Assembly: GCA_910578115.1 (NCBI GenBank)
Contig: CAJTPO010000022.1
Coordinates: 7,036-71,035 of the forward strand
Reading direction: 5' to 3'
Origin: an uncultured Lachnospiraceae bacterium
Lineage (GTDB): Bacteria > Bacillota > Clostridia > Lachnospirales > Lachnospiraceae
DNA: 64,000 nt
This document shows positions 51,010-60,419 of this stretch, piece after piece. The stretch's first letter is position 1, and every line of letters begins with the position of its first letter. The notes below the pieces were generated by a model, which ran no database searches, was not told the origin of the DNA, and worked only from the letters and a program-made list of their open reading frames with translations. Made by a program: the position numbers and the translations under genes.

Positions 51010-51948
51010 ATGGCGAGCATCAGTTTGACGAAGGTTATCGAGAAATTTAAATGGGAGAATCTTACGCCGGAGATCGATATTTCCAAGATCAGCGTGATCC
51101 AGCCGGATATCAACAGACCGGCGCTGCAGATCGCGGGGTATTTCGAGCATTTTGAGACGACGAGACTGCAGATCGTAGGATTTGTGGAATATTCTTATAT
51201 GAATTGCATGGAAGAGGACCGTCAGCGCGAGATCTTCGAGAAGCTGCTCAACAATCCGATCCCGGGCATCCTGTTCTGCAGGGAGTTACAGCCGAACCTG
51301 TTATTCCGGGAGATCGCGGTCAAGTACGGCGTGCCGATCCTGATGAGCAAGAAGGCTACTTCGGCCTGTATGGCGGAAGTGATCCGCTGGCTGAATGTGA
51401 AGCTGGCTCCCTGTATCTCCGTGCACGGCGTGCTGGTGGACGTATACGGCGAGGGCGTGCTGATCACGGGCGAGAGCGGCATCGGTAAGTCCGAGGCGGC
51501 GCTGGAGCTGATCAAGAGAGGACATCGTCTTGTCACGGATGATGTGGTGGAGATCCGCAGAGTCAGTGAGGATACGCTGGTGGGAAGCGCCCCGGATATC
51601 ACGAAGCACTTTATCGAGCTGCGGGGTATCGGTATCGTGGACGTGAAGTCGCTGTTCGGTGCGTCCAGCGTCAGGGATACGCAGAATATCGATCTGGTTA
51701 TCCGTCTTGAGGACTGGGATAAGGATAAGGAATATGACCGTCTTGGCCTGGAAGAGGAGTACACTGAGTATCTGGGCAATAAGGTGGTGTGTCACAATAT
51801 TCCCATCAGGCCCGGCCGGAATCTGGCCATCATCTGCGAGTCGGCGGCAGTCAACCACCGTCAGAAGAAGATGGGCTACAACGCGGCGCAGGAGCTGTAT
51901 AAGCGCGTGCAGAAATCTCTGGCGGCCAGACGGGAAGAAGACCAGTAA
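51010..51948 (+). CDS. hprK: HPr kinase/phosphorylase
   Basis: 312 residues. Phosphorylates Ser46 of HPr and Crh using ATP and removes it again with phosphate, so setting carbon catabolite control. Walker A GESGIGKS at about residues 154-161, the catalytic His/Asp neighbourhood RGHRLVTDDVVE, and the signature ELRGIGIVDVKSLFG. Full length. It heads a cluster with glucokinase, murB, rapZ, whiA and a Crh-like HPr about 4 kb downstream. Confidence 0.96.
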   Translation: MASISLTKVIEKFKWENLTPEIDISKISVIQPDINRPALQIAGYFEHFETTRLQIVGFVEYSYMNCMEEDRQREIFEKLLNNPIPGILFCRELQPNLLFREIAVKYGVPILMSKKATSACMAEVIRWLNVKLAPCISVHGVLVDVYGEGVLITGESGIGKSEAALELIKRGHRLVTDDVVEIRRVSEDTLVGSAPDITKHFIELRGIGIVDVKSLFGASSVRDTQNIDLVIRLEDWDKDKEYDRLGLEEEYTEYLGNKVVCHNIPIRPGRNLAIICESAAVNHRQKKMGYNAAQELYKRVQKSLAARREEDQ

Positions 51949-52034
51949 GTGCGGCGTGGCAGGACGGCCGGTGTGGAACAGATAAACTATAAATCATTAA
52001 ACATATAACAAACTACAAACAAGGGGGAAAAGGC

Positions 52035-52973
52035 ATGGCGAATTATGTATTTGGAGTGGATGTGGGCGGAACTACCGTGAAGCTGGGGCTGTTTGACATT
52101 GACGGCAATCTGCAGGACAAGTGGGAGATTCCCACCAGGACGGAGAACGGCGGCGTGAATATCCTGCCGGACGTTGCGGCCAGCGTACAGGCCAGGATGG
52201 AAGAGAAGGGGATCACGAAAGACGACGTGGCAGGCGTGGGCATCGGCGCTCCCGGCCCGGTTGACGGCAGAGGAATCATCCACAAGGCGGTGAACCTGGG
52301 GTGGTCTGAGATGAATCTGAAAAAGGAACTGTCGGAACTTCTCGGTGGTATGCAGGTGGAAGGCGGCAATGACGCCAATGTGGCGGCGCTGGGCGAGATG
52401 TGGAAAGGCGGCGGCCAGGGTCATAAGGATCTGGTGGCAGTTACTTTGGGAACCGGCGTGGGCGGCGGTATCATCATCAACGGCAAAGTCGTGACCGGCT
52501 GCAACGGTTCGGGCGGCGAGATCGGCCATATCCATGTGGAGGATAATGAGACAGAAGTCTGCGGCTGCGGCAACTTAGGCTGCCTTGAGGAATATGCTTC
52601 CGCTACGGGCATCACCAGACTGGCGAACCGGAAACTGAAAGCCTGTGACAAGGACAGTGTGCTGCGGCAGGGTGAAGTATCCGCCAAGACGGTATTTGAT
52701 GCGGTCAAGGCAGGGGATGAGCTGGCCATCGAGGTGGCGAAACAGTTCGGAGAATATCTGGGCAAGGGCCTGGGCGTGATCGCCGGTGTTGTCAACCCGG
52801 AAGTATTCGTGATCGGCGGCGGCGTTTCCAAGGCCGGCGAAGTACTCTTTGATTATATCCGCCCGCCTTTCGAGCGCACGGTGTTCCACGGCTGTAAGGA
52901 TACGAAGTTCGTGCTTGCCACACTGGGCAACGATGCGGGCATCTACGGAGCGGCGAAGCTGGTGCTGGGATAA
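52035..52973 (+). CDS. glk: ROK-family glucokinase
   Basis: 312 residues, ATG with AAGGGGGAAAAGGC upstream. ATP site GVDVGGTTVKLGLFD at the start; GIGAPGPVDG and GGNDANVAALGE (catalytic Asp); VTLGTGVGGGI; and the zinc motif CGCGNLGCLEEYAS, preceded by GEIGHIHV, which define ROK kinases. Phosphorylates glucose to glucose 6-phosphate. Its place next to hprK links glucose entry to HPr control. Other hexoses are possible substrates. Confidence 0.92.
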   Translation: MANYVFGVDVGGTTVKLGLFDIDGNLQDKWEIPTRTENGGVNILPDVAASVQARMEEKGITKDDVAGVGIGAPGPVDGRGIIHKAVNLGWSEMNLKKELSELLGGMQVEGGNDANVAALGEMWKGGGQGHKDLVAVTLGTGVGGGIIINGKVVTGCNGSGGEIGHIHVEDNETEVCGCGNLGCLEEYASATGITRLANRKLKACDKDSVLRQGEVSAKTVFDAVKAGDELAIEVAKQFGEYLGKGLGVIAGVVNPEVFVIGGGVSKAGEVLFDYIRPPFERTVFHGCKDTKFVLATLGNDAGIYGAAKLVLG

Positions 52974-53023
52974 AAGACAGAAGAAACAGAATATACATAA
53001 TTTTAAGATAAAACAGAGATTCT

Positions 53024-53074
53024 ATAGTAAGCGGCAGAGTAATTTGCCGCTTACTATGAAAGTCTCCGACTTTC
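53024..53074. other. Double hairpin after the glucokinase gene
   Basis: First hairpin: ATAGTAAGCGGCA at 53024-53036 with TGCCGCTTACTAT at 53045-53057, 13 bp, 8-base loop. Second: GAAAGTC at 53058-53064 with GACTTTC at 53068-53074, 3-base loop, directly adjoining. No T tract; may be a processing or repeat element as well as a stop. Confidence 0.55.
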
Positions 53075-53178
53075 ACAGCATGGATAGAAGTTTATTATAA
53101 AGATGATCTGTGACATCCGCGGCTGCATCGGAATATTAATAAATAAGCAGTAAATTCGAGAAATGGACGGGATAGAAA

Positions 53179-54090
53179 TTGAGTGCATCAATGTATGATT
53201 ATATAAAAACGATCATTCCGGAAGAACGTATCTTGTTTCACGAACCGATGAGTAAGCACACCACTTTTCGAGTGGGAGGAGAGGCAGACTGTCTTATCAT
53301 GATTCATGAGGAGCAGGAACTGGCGAAGCTGGTCCGTTACCTGAATCAGATAGAGGAAGCATATTTTATAGTAGGAAACGGCAGCAATCTTCTCGTAGGA
53401 GATAAAGGATACCGGGGCATTGTGATCAAACTTGACGGGCCTATGGGAGAAGTGGAGACGAAAGGAACGGTGATACGGGCCGGAGCCGGAGCGCTGCTCT
53501 CGAAAGTGGCGGCGCAGGCAAAGGAGCATGGTCTGTGCGGGATGGAGTTTGCGGCCGGTATTCCCGGCAGTATTGGTGGCGCCGTGGTGATGAATGCAGG
53601 CGCTTATGGCGGTGAGATGAAGCAGGTTGTCGTGTCTGTTCGGGGATTGGACAAAGAGGGAGAGATCCTGACGCTGGACAACGATACGATGGAATTCGGA
53701 TATCGCAGCAGCGCCATACGCAACAGGCCGATCATTGTACTGGAAGTGACGCTGCAGCTTGCGGCGGGTGATGCAGAGGAGATCGGGGCCAGGATGGAAG
53801 AGCTGGCGGCACAGCGCAGAAGCAAACAGCCGCTGGAATATCCCAGTGCCGGCAGCACATTCAAACGGCCGGAAGGATACTTTGCGGGCAAGCTGATCAT
53901 GGACGCGGGGCTGCGGGGCTATCGAATCGGCGGCGCGCAGGTGTCGGAGAAGCACTGCGGTTTTGTGGTGAACAGAGGCGGCGCTACCGCGGCGGATGTC
54001 AGAGAAGTGATCGAGGAAGTACAGGAGCGGGTCAGGGACCGGTTTCATGTCACGTTAGAACCGGAGATCGTTTTTTTGGGAGACTTTTGA
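53179..54090 (+). CDS. murB: UDP-N-acetylenolpyruvoylglucosamine reductase
   Basis: 303 residues from TTG 53179 (GGGA six bases upstream); ATG 53191 is a possible alternative. Reduces enolpyruvyl-UDP-GlcNAc to UDP-MurNAc, a committed step of peptidoglycan synthesis. FAD-binding: TFRVGGEADCLI, GNGSNLLVGDKGYRG and GIPGSIGGAVVMNAGAYGGE. The catalytic Ser is in YPSAGSTFKRP and the closing acid in LEPEIVFLGD. The variant is the short type II MurB. Confidence 0.95.
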   Translation: MSASMYDYIKTIIPEERILFHEPMSKHTTFRVGGEADCLIMIHEEQELAKLVRYLNQIEEAYFIVGNGSNLLVGDKGYRGIVIKLDGPMGEVETKGTVIRAGAGALLSKVAAQAKEHGLCGMEFAAGIPGSIGGAVVMNAGAYGGEMKQVVVSVRGLDKEGEILTLDNDTMEFGYRSSAIRNRPIIVLEVTLQLAAGDAEEIGARMEELAAQRRSKQPLEYPSAGSTFKRPEGYFAGKLIMDAGLRGYRIGGAQVSEKHCGFVVNRGGATAADVREVIEEVQERVRDRFHVTLEPEIVFLGDF

Positions 54091-54136
54091 AAAAACTGCG
54101 GGAATCCGAAATGCAGGGGATACGGGAGATAATGAA

Positions 54137-55000
54137 ATGAGATTTGTGGTAGTGACCGGCATGAGCGGTTCCGGTAAGAGAACCGCTATGAAAATGCTGG
54201 AAGATGTGGGATTTTATTGTGTGGATAACCTGCCGGTGCCGCTGATTGAGAAATTTGTGGAACTGATCGCCATGCCGGGCAGTGAGATTACTAAGGTCGC
54301 ATTGGGGCTGGATGTACGGGCGGATCAGCCTTTTGGTGATGCACAGCGCACATTGGACAGGCTGCGGGAGAACGGATATCTTTTTGAAATCCTGTTTATG
54401 GATGCGGGAGATCAGGTTCTGCTCAAAAGATATAAGGAGTCGAGGCGGATGCACCCTCTTTCGCCGAAAGGACGGGTAGAAGAAGGGGTACACAGGGAAC
54501 GGGATATCCTGAAAAATATTAAGAAAAAGGCCGACTATGTGATTGATACTTCCAATCTTCTGACAAGGGAGCTAAAGGAAGAGATCGATCATATTTTTGT
54601 ACGCAATGAAGAATATAATTCGCTGATGGTCAGCGTTTTGTCATTTGGATTTAAGAATGGGATTCCGGCGGACGCGGATCTGGTATTTGATGTCAGATTT
54701 CTGCCGAATCCGTTCTATATCGATGAGCTTAAGCATAAGACTGGTAATGATAAAGAAGTCCAGGACTATGTGATGAGTTTTCCGGAGGCGGCAGCATTTC
54801 TCGGGAAGCTGGTTGACATGTTGGATTTTTTAATTCCCAATTACATTAAAGAAGGCAAGCATCAATTGGTGATCGGGATCGGCTGTACGGGCGGCAGGCA
54901 CAGAAGTGTGACATTGGCCAATGAACTTTATGCAGGGCTCAGAGAACGTGGGAATTACGGCGTTAAGCTGTATCACAGAGATATAAAACAGGGAGTATAG
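54137..55000 (+). CDS. rapZ: RNase adapter / nucleotide-binding protein RapZ (YvcJ)
   Basis: 287 residues. Walker A VVTGMSGSGKRTAM near the start and the C-terminal ligand site GIGCTGGRHRSVTLANEL are diagnostic. In enterobacteria RapZ senses glucosamine 6-phosphate and directs RNase E; in Bacillota the YvcJ role is less clear. It lies 46 bases after murB and 3 bases before whiA, the conserved order minus glmR (yvcK), which is not between them here. Confidence 0.94.
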   Translation: MRFVVVTGMSGSGKRTAMKMLEDVGFYCVDNLPVPLIEKFVELIAMPGSEITKVALGLDVRADQPFGDAQRTLDRLRENGYLFEILFMDAGDQVLLKRYKESRRMHPLSPKGRVEEGVHRERDILKNIKKKADYVIDTSNLLTRELKEEIDHIFVRNEEYNSLMVSVLSFGFKNGIPADADLVFDVRFLPNPFYIDELKHKTGNDKEVQDYVMSFPEAAAFLGKLVDMLDFLIPNYIKEGKHQLVIGIGCTGGRHRSVTLANELYAGLRERGNYGVKLYHRDIKQGV

Positions 55001-55003
55001 AGA

Positions 55004-55915
55004 ATGTCTTTTTCCGGGAGGGTGAAGGAAGAACTTGCAGCGCATATAGATTCTTCGAGGCATTGCCAGCTGGCAGAGCTGGCGGCGATCCTGCACTTTG
55101 GCGGCGGTATATGCGGGCCGGCAGGCGAACCACATCTTTGCCTTGAGACAGAAAATGAAGCAGTTATCAGAAAATGCTTTACATTATTAGAAAAAACCTT
55201 TAATATAAATAAAGTTGCAGTACAGGGCAAAGGGAGGATACTGTCCGACGACAGGACAGAAGATAAAGTGATACAGGCCCTGCATCTTGGAAAGAGGGAG
55301 GATGGATTGATTCTGCTGCAGACACCGGTCAACTCTCTTTTGATCAAGAATTCATGCTGCGCCAGAGCATTTTTAAGGGGCGCATTTTTGAGTATCGGAT
55401 CGATGAGCGATCCTGAGAAGAGCTACCACTTGGAGTTTGTCTGCAGTATCAGAGAGCAGGCAGGACAGCTTAAGGATATTATTCGGGAATTTCAGATCGA
55501 TGCGAAGAGTGTCCGGCGCAAGAAATATGAGGTTGTCTATTTAAAAGAAGGTTCCGGTATTGTAGACCTTCTGAACGTTATGGGAGCGCATGTATCCCTG
55601 ATGAATCTGGAGAATCTGCGGATTGTCAAGGAAATGCGCAATTCCGTGAACAGGCGGGTAAACTGCGAGACAGCCAATATTTCCAAGACCGTGACTGCAG
55701 CATCGAAGCAGATCGAAGACATACTCCTGATCAGAGACAAATACGGTTTTGACAACCTGCCGGACAATTTGCGGCAGATGGCGGAAGTGCGGCTGGAGTA
55801 TCCGGATGCCGCGCTGAAAGAGCTGGGGGGCTATCTGGATCCGGCCGTAGGGAAATCGGGGGTAAATCACAGACTGCGTAAATTAAGTGAGATTGCCGAT
55901 AGAATCAGGTTGTAA
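55004..55915 (+). CDS. whiA: DNA-binding protein WhiA
   Basis: 303 residues. N-terminal LAGLIDADG-homing-endonuclease-like domain (FLRGAFLSIGSMSDPEKSYH, without nuclease function) and C-terminal helix-turn-helix (LPDNLRQMAEVRLEYPDAAL, GKSGVNHRLRKLSEIA). Linked to cell division and chromosome segregation in Bacillus. Starts 3 bases after rapZ and ends 14 bases before the Crh-like gene, so it is in the same operon. Confidence 0.95.
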   Translation: MSFSGRVKEELAAHIDSSRHCQLAELAAILHFGGGICGPAGEPHLCLETENEAVIRKCFTLLEKTFNINKVAVQGKGRILSDDRTEDKVIQALHLGKREDGLILLQTPVNSLLIKNSCCARAFLRGAFLSIGSMSDPEKSYHLEFVCSIREQAGQLKDIIREFQIDAKSVRRKKYEVVYLKEGSGIVDLLNVMGAHVSLMNLENLRIVKEMRNSVNRRVNCETANISKTVTAASKQIEDILLIRDKYGFDNLPDNLRQMAEVRLEYPDAALKELGGYLDPAVGKSGVNHRLRKLSEIADRIRL

Positions 55916-55929
55916 AGGAGGGAAAAAGT

Positions 55930-56184
55930 ATGATTCAAAAAGCTATCCAGATTAAACTGGAGGAAGGGCTGGAGGCCAGACCGGTCGCCATGCTCGTGCA
56001 GGTGGCAAGTCAGTTTGAGAGCACTGTGTACATCAACTCAGAAGACAGAAAAGTGAACGCCAAGAGCATTATGGGGATGATGAGTCTTGGACTTGCCAGT
56101 GGGGAAGAGGTAACTGTTGTTGCGGATGGAAATGATGAGGACACTGCTGTTGTGGAGATTGAGAAATTCTTGAGCGGTAATTAG
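55930..56184 (+). CDS. Crh-like HPr paralogue lacking the active-site histidine
   Basis: 84 residues, GGAGGG upstream. HPr fold with the active-site loop EEGLEARPVAM: the phosphoacceptor His15 of transport HPr is Glu15, as Bacillus Crh has Gln there. The regulatory serine is kept in NAKSIMGMMSLGL (Ser46). So it cannot carry PTS phosphate from enzyme I but can be phosphorylated by HprK and act as a CcpA corepressor, by analogy with Crh. Position directly after whiA equals the Crh locus of Bacillus subtilis. Confidence 0.9.
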   Translation: MIQKAIQIKLEEGLEARPVAMLVQVASQFESTVYINSEDRKVNAKSIMGMMSLGLASGEEVTVVADGNDEDTAVVEIEKFLSGN

Positions 56185-56225
56185 ACCTCGACTGCGCACA
56201 TGACATTTAGATAAGGCAGAATGTA

Positions 56226-56260
56226 AAAGAGATTTCTGTAGAAAGAAGTCTCTTTTTTTT
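56226..56260 (+). terminator. Terminator of the murB-crh operon
   Basis: AAAGAGATTTC and GAAGTCTCTTT arms (one G-U pair), 8-base loop, then an uninterrupted run of T. Confidence 0.9.
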
Positions 56261-56349
56261 ACGCTTTTTTAACTTTGTCGTAATTGAAATTTACAGATCA
56301 CTCTATTAAAATAATAATTACAGGATATATTTAAAGGAGGGAGGCAGCT

Positions 56350-57252
56350 ATGAGGAAAAGAATGCTTTTTGTATACAATCCGAGAGCGGGCAAAGCGCAG
56401 ATCCGCAGTAATCTGCTGGATATTATAGATATTTTCGTGAAGGCCGGATATGAGGTCACTGCCTATCCCACGCAGGCAACGGGCGATGCGGTCAAAGCGG
56501 TGAAAGAGCGGCAGGGCAGCTATGACATGGTGGCATGCTGCGGCGGGGACGGGACGCTGGATGAAGTGGTCAACGGGATGATGCAGTGCGAAGAGAAGCT
56601 TCCGGTGGGTTACATTCCGGCGGGCAGCACCAATGATTTTGCCAACAGCCTGAAAATCCCCAAGAATATGATCAAGGCGGCGGATGTGGTCGTGAACGGT
56701 GTAAACTATGCCTGCGATATCGGCCGGTTTAACAATGATAATTTTATTTACGTGGCGGCTTTCGGTATTTTTACCGACGTGTCTTACGAAACGAAGCAGG
56801 ACGTGAAAAATGTGCTGGGACATGCCGCCTATCTGCTGGAAGGGGTGAAGCGGCTGCCTTCCGTGCGGGCCTGTCCGTTGAAGATCACCTGTAACGATCA
56901 GGTGATCGAAGGAGAATTTCTTTACGGGATGGTCACCAATTCCTATTCTGTGGGAGGCTTCCGGGGCATCACGGGGCAGGATATTCTGCTGGATGACGGG
57001 CTGTTTGAGGTGACGCTGATCCGCAGGCCCACCAATCCGCTGGATCTGAATAATATCATCATGGCGCTTGTGGACAAGCGTGTGAAGTCGGAGCATATTC
57101 ATACGTATAAGACGTCGGAGCTGATCGTGGAGAGCGAGAAGCCGCTTGCCTGGTCACTGGACGGAGAGTTTGGCGGAGAGCACCTGAAAGCCATGATCAG
57201 CAATGAGCAGCAGGCACTCCAGATCAGGATACCGCAGGAATACCTTGCGTAA
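56350..57252 (+). CDS. Diacylglycerol kinase family lipid kinase (YegS/DgkB-like)
   Basis: 300 residues, AAGGAGGGAGGCAGCT before the ATG. Catalytic features: FVYNPRAGKAQ, the nucleotide loop CCGGDGTLDEVVNG and GYIPAGSTNDFANSL. Members phosphorylate diacylglycerol or related lipids; DgkB recycles diacylglycerol from lipoteichoic acid synthesis. Whether this one is DgkB-like is not provable by eye. Single gene. Confidence 0.88.
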   Translation: MRKRMLFVYNPRAGKAQIRSNLLDIIDIFVKAGYEVTAYPTQATGDAVKAVKERQGSYDMVACCGGDGTLDEVVNGMMQCEEKLPVGYIPAGSTNDFANSLKIPKNMIKAADVVVNGVNYACDIGRFNNDNFIYVAAFGIFTDVSYETKQDVKNVLGHAAYLLEGVKRLPSVRACPLKITCNDQVIEGEFLYGMVTNSYSVGGFRGITGQDILLDDGLFEVTLIRRPTNPLDLNNIIMALVDKRVKSEHIHTYKTSELIVESEKPLAWSLDGEFGGEHLKAMISNEQQALQIRIPQEYLA

Positions 57253-57331
57253 CTGCAGGGCCGAAGACCGTGATACTACTATCTGACGGATAACCCGGAA
57301 GTTTTTTGGACATATTTTCCAGAGAATCTAT

Positions 57332-57360
57332 TTGCGTATAAACAGGCTTTGGGTTATAAT
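57332..57360 (+). promoter_or_regulatory. fba promoter
   Basis: TTGCGT and TATAAT with a 17-base spacer; about 65-base leader to the ATG at 57431. Confidence 0.65.
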
Positions 57361-57430
57361 AAATGCAGTAGTTTTCACCCGGTCCCGTGCCGGTCAAAAT
57401 ATTAAAATATTAAGAAAGGTGGTAACAACA

Positions 57431-58399
57431 ATGCCATTAGTAACAACAAAGGAAATGTTCGAGAAGGCATACAATGGCGGTTATGCGGTTGGTGCATTCA
57501 ATGTTAACAACATGGAGATCGTTCAGGGTATCACAGAGGCAGCAGGTGAGCTGAACAGCCCGGTTATTCTTCAGGTTTCCAAGGGAGCACGTGCTTATGC
57601 GAACCATACTTATCTGGTTAAGCTGGTAGAGGCAGCAGCACAGGAGAATCCGCAGATTCCGATCGCTCTGCATCTGGATCACGGCGACAGCTTTGAGCTG
57701 TGCAAATCCTGTATCGACGGTGGCTTTACTTCCGTTATGATCGACGCGTCTTCCAAATCTTTTGAAGACAATATCGCATTGACCAAGCAGGTTGTAGAGT
57801 ATGCTCATGACAAGGGCGTAGTAGTTGAGGCTGAGCTTGGCACACTGGCAGGTGTTGAGGACGAAGTAGTAGTAGAGGCTGGTAAAGAGTCCTACACACG
57901 TCCGGAGGAAGTGGAAGAGTTCGTTTCCAGAACAGGTTGTGACTCTCTTGCGATCGCGATCGGTACTTCCCATGGTGCTTACAAGTTTACGGCAGCTCAG
58001 TGTACAAGAAATGCTGACGGCATCCTTGTTCCGCCTCCGCTTCGTTTCGACGTATTAGAGGAGTGCATCAAGCGTCTGCCCGGCTTCCCGATCGTTCTGC
58101 ACGGATCTTCTTCCGTTCCGCAGGAGTTCGTTAAGATGGTTAACCAGTACGGCGGCGATATGCCTGACGCAGTGGGTATTCCGGAAGAGCAGCTTCGTAA
58201 GGCAGCTGAGCTTGCAGTATGTAAGATCAATATCGACTCCGATATCCGTCTTGCTATGACAGGCCACATCCGCAAGTACTTCGCAGAGCATCCGGATCAT
58301 TTCGATCCTCGTCAGTATCTGAAACCGGCTCGCCAGGCTGTTAAGGAGATGGTTGCTCATAAGATCGTTAACGTTCTTGGTTCTGACGGTAAGGCGTAA
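57431..58399 (+). CDS. fba: Class II fructose-bisphosphate aldolase
   Basis: 322 residues from ATG 57431 with AGAAAGGTGG upstream; the frame extends 33 codons up through the promoter. Cleaves fructose 1,6-bisphosphate in glycolysis. Zinc and substrate motifs: ALHLDHGDSFE, EAELGTLAGVEDEV, AIGTSHGAYKF and VLHGSSSVP. Codon choice is narrower than in neighbours (repeated GTT, CGT, CTG), typical of a highly expressed gene. Confidence 0.96.
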   Translation: MPLVTTKEMFEKAYNGGYAVGAFNVNNMEIVQGITEAAGELNSPVILQVSKGARAYANHTYLVKLVEAAAQENPQIPIALHLDHGDSFELCKSCIDGGFTSVMIDASSKSFEDNIALTKQVVEYAHDKGVVVEAELGTLAGVEDEVVVEAGKESYTRPEEVEEFVSRTGCDSLAIAIGTSHGAYKFTAAQCTRNADGILVPPPLRFDVLEECIKRLPGFPIVLHGSSSVPQEFVKMVNQYGGDMPDAVGIPEEQLRKAAELAVCKINIDSDIRLAMTGHIRKYFAEHPDHFDPRQYLKPARQAVKEMVAHKIVNVLGSDGKA

Positions 58400-58441
58400 G
58401 ACGTAAAGTAAAAAGTAAACAACAGAAATACAGCAATAGGA

Positions 58442-58474
58442 AAGCCCCACTCTGCATGAGAAAGAGTGGGGCTT
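58442..58474. terminator. Terminator hairpin between fba and alsT
   Basis: AAGCCCCACTCT and AGAGTGGGGCTT, 12 perfect pairs with a 9-base loop. The T tracts on both sides are short. It separates converging genes. Confidence 0.7.
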
Positions 58475-58568
58475 ACTTATATGATTTGTATGCCTTTATT
58501 CCCGCGAAGCAACGAGCCAGGCTGTCATGCCTGCATGGATATTTGACTTATAAGCTTTTATGCCGTTT

Positions 58569-60065
58569 CTATCTTTCGGTGTGTTCCTCATTGATATCCG
58601 GAAAGACGGAGAGGAGAGGTTTCACGTCCTGTCTGCGGATAACGCGGTCCACATAGTTCTTTGTAATGCGCATGACGAGCGGCGACAGGCAGAGCACGCC
58701 GATCAGGTTAGGCATGGCCATCAGCCCGTTAAAGGTGTCGGACAGATCCCAGGCCAGACTGAGGTTCATGGTGGCTCCCACATAGATGATGAGGATAAAC
58801 ACGATCTTGTAGGCGATGGTGGATTTCGTACCGAATAAATATTCCCATGCCTTAGAGCCGTAATGGCTCCAGCCAAGTACCGTGGAGAAGGCAAACAGCA
58901 GGATCGAGACGGCGATGAACATCGGGCCGAAGGAGCCAAATATCGTGGCAAAGGCTTCGCCTACCAGGGCGGAACCGGAAGCCTCGCTTAAGACCGCTCC
59001 CGTCTCCAGATCCACAAGTCCGGACGAAAGAACGGAAAAGGCAGTCAGCGTGCAGACGACCATGGTGTCGGCAAACACTTCGAAAATACCCCACATGCCC
59101 TGCCGGACAGGTTCTTTCACATTGGAGTTGGAATGCACCATCACGGAGGAACCAAGTCCCGCTTCGTTGGAGAACACACCCCGTTTCATGCCCCAGGTGA
59201 GAGCCAGCTTGACGCCGGAACCGACGATGCCGCCGCCCACGGCTTTTAAGCCGAAAGCGCCCTTGAAAATGGCGGAAAAGACAGCGCCGCACTGTCCGAT
59301 ATTGGCTATAAAGATGGTGAGCGCGCCCAGTATGTATGCAATGGCCATAAAGGGAACCAGCTTCTCGGTAACGGAAGCGATCCGTTTCAGGCCGCCGACA
59401 ATGACCAATGCCGCCAGAACCATAAGACCGATACCCGTAGCGACGGTCGGAATGGAGAAGGCCGCTTCCATATTGGCGGCGATGGAATTCACCTGACTCA
59501 TGTTGCCGATACCGAAGGAGGCCAGCAGACAGAATACGGAAAAGAGCACCGCCAGAACCGCACCGATCTGCTTACAACCCTTATAGGAGCCGAGACCGTC
59601 TTTCAGATAATACATGGCGCCGCCGCACCACTCGCCTTTCGTATTCCTGCGGCGGTAATAGATGCCCAGCACATTTTCGGAATAGTTGGTCATCATGCCG
59701 AAGAAAGCCACGATCCACATCCAGAAGATGGCGCCGGGGCCGCCGGCAATCAGCGCGCTGGCCACACCGACGATGTTGCCCGTTCCGATGGTGGCCGCCA
59801 GAGCCGTACACAGCGACTGAAACTGGGATATGGCCTTGTCTTCCTTATCGGTGTGTTTCGTAATGTGTCTGTCACGGAAGATACCGCCGATGGTGTTCTG
59901 GAACCAGTGCCCGATATGGGACAGCTGGAAAAATCTGGTCAGTACCGTCATCAGGATGCCCGTTCCCACCAACAGTACCAGCATGGGGATTCCCCAGACG
60001 AAATTGTTGACGGCGCTGTTGACACTGTTGACAGAATCAACAAGGCCCGCAAAATATTCTTTCAA
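58569..60065 (-). CDS. Alanine/glycine:cation symporter (AlsT/AgcS family)
   Basis: 498 residues starting at TTG 60065, with GGAGGAGATTATT in front. About eleven membrane helices. Family motifs: FQSLCTALAATIGTGNIVGVA, GGPGAIFWMWIVAFFGMMTNYSE and WGMKRGVFSNEAGLGSS. Imports alanine or glycine with sodium. Monocistronic, with its own promoter; divergent from the D,D-carboxypeptidase gene. Confidence 0.93.
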   Translation of the reverse strand: MKEYFAGLVDSVNSVNSAVNNFVWGIPMLVLLVGTGILMTVLTRFFQLSHIGHWFQNTIGGIFRDRHITKHTDKEDKAISQFQSLCTALAATIGTGNIVGVASALIAGGPGAIFWMWIVAFFGMMTNYSENVLGIYYRRRNTKGEWCGGAMYYLKDGLGSYKGCKQIGAVLAVLFSVFCLLASFGIGNMSQVNSIAANMEAAFSIPTVATGIGLMVLAALVIVGGLKRIASVTEKLVPFMAIAYILGALTIFIANIGQCGAVFSAIFKGAFGLKAVGGGIVGSGVKLALTWGMKRGVFSNEAGLGSSVMVHSNSNVKEPVRQGMWGIFEVFADTMVVCTLTAFSVLSSGLVDLETGAVLSEASGSALVGEAFATIFGSFGPMFIAVSILLFAFSTVLGWSHYGSKAWEYLFGTKSTIAYKIVFILIIYVGATMNLSLAWDLSDTFNGLMAMPNLIGVLCLSPLVMRITKNYVDRVIRRQDVKPLLSVFPDINEEHTER

Positions 60066-60129
60066 AATAATCTCCTCCTTCTCTGTTTCCGGAAAATATT
60101 TGGTTCAATGCTTTAAAATACACTTTTAC

Positions 60130-60158
60130 AGTATAGCACAGTAAAGTATCACGGGCAA
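60130..60158 (-). promoter_or_regulatory. alsT promoter
   Basis: On the minus strand TTGCCC (60158-60153) and TATACT (60135-60130) with a 17-base spacer; about 58-base leader. Confidence 0.6.
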
Positions 60159-60419
60159 GGAATAAATGTATACATGCATATTTGGATGTAATACCGGGTT
60201 GCTGTTTGCGGTCGGATCCGACAGATTTATATTTCACCGGAACTTTTTGTTATATTTTGTCCGTTCATGAATTGTTCATATTTAATTTAAAAAAACTTCA
60301 TGCAGGTAACATTCTTTAGACATTTCTCATGCGTATACTAAGACCATAAGATAACAACAGGCCAATACAACAAGCCGACGACATCAAGGTTGCTGATTAA
60401 CTAAAACTTTTTCATAATA

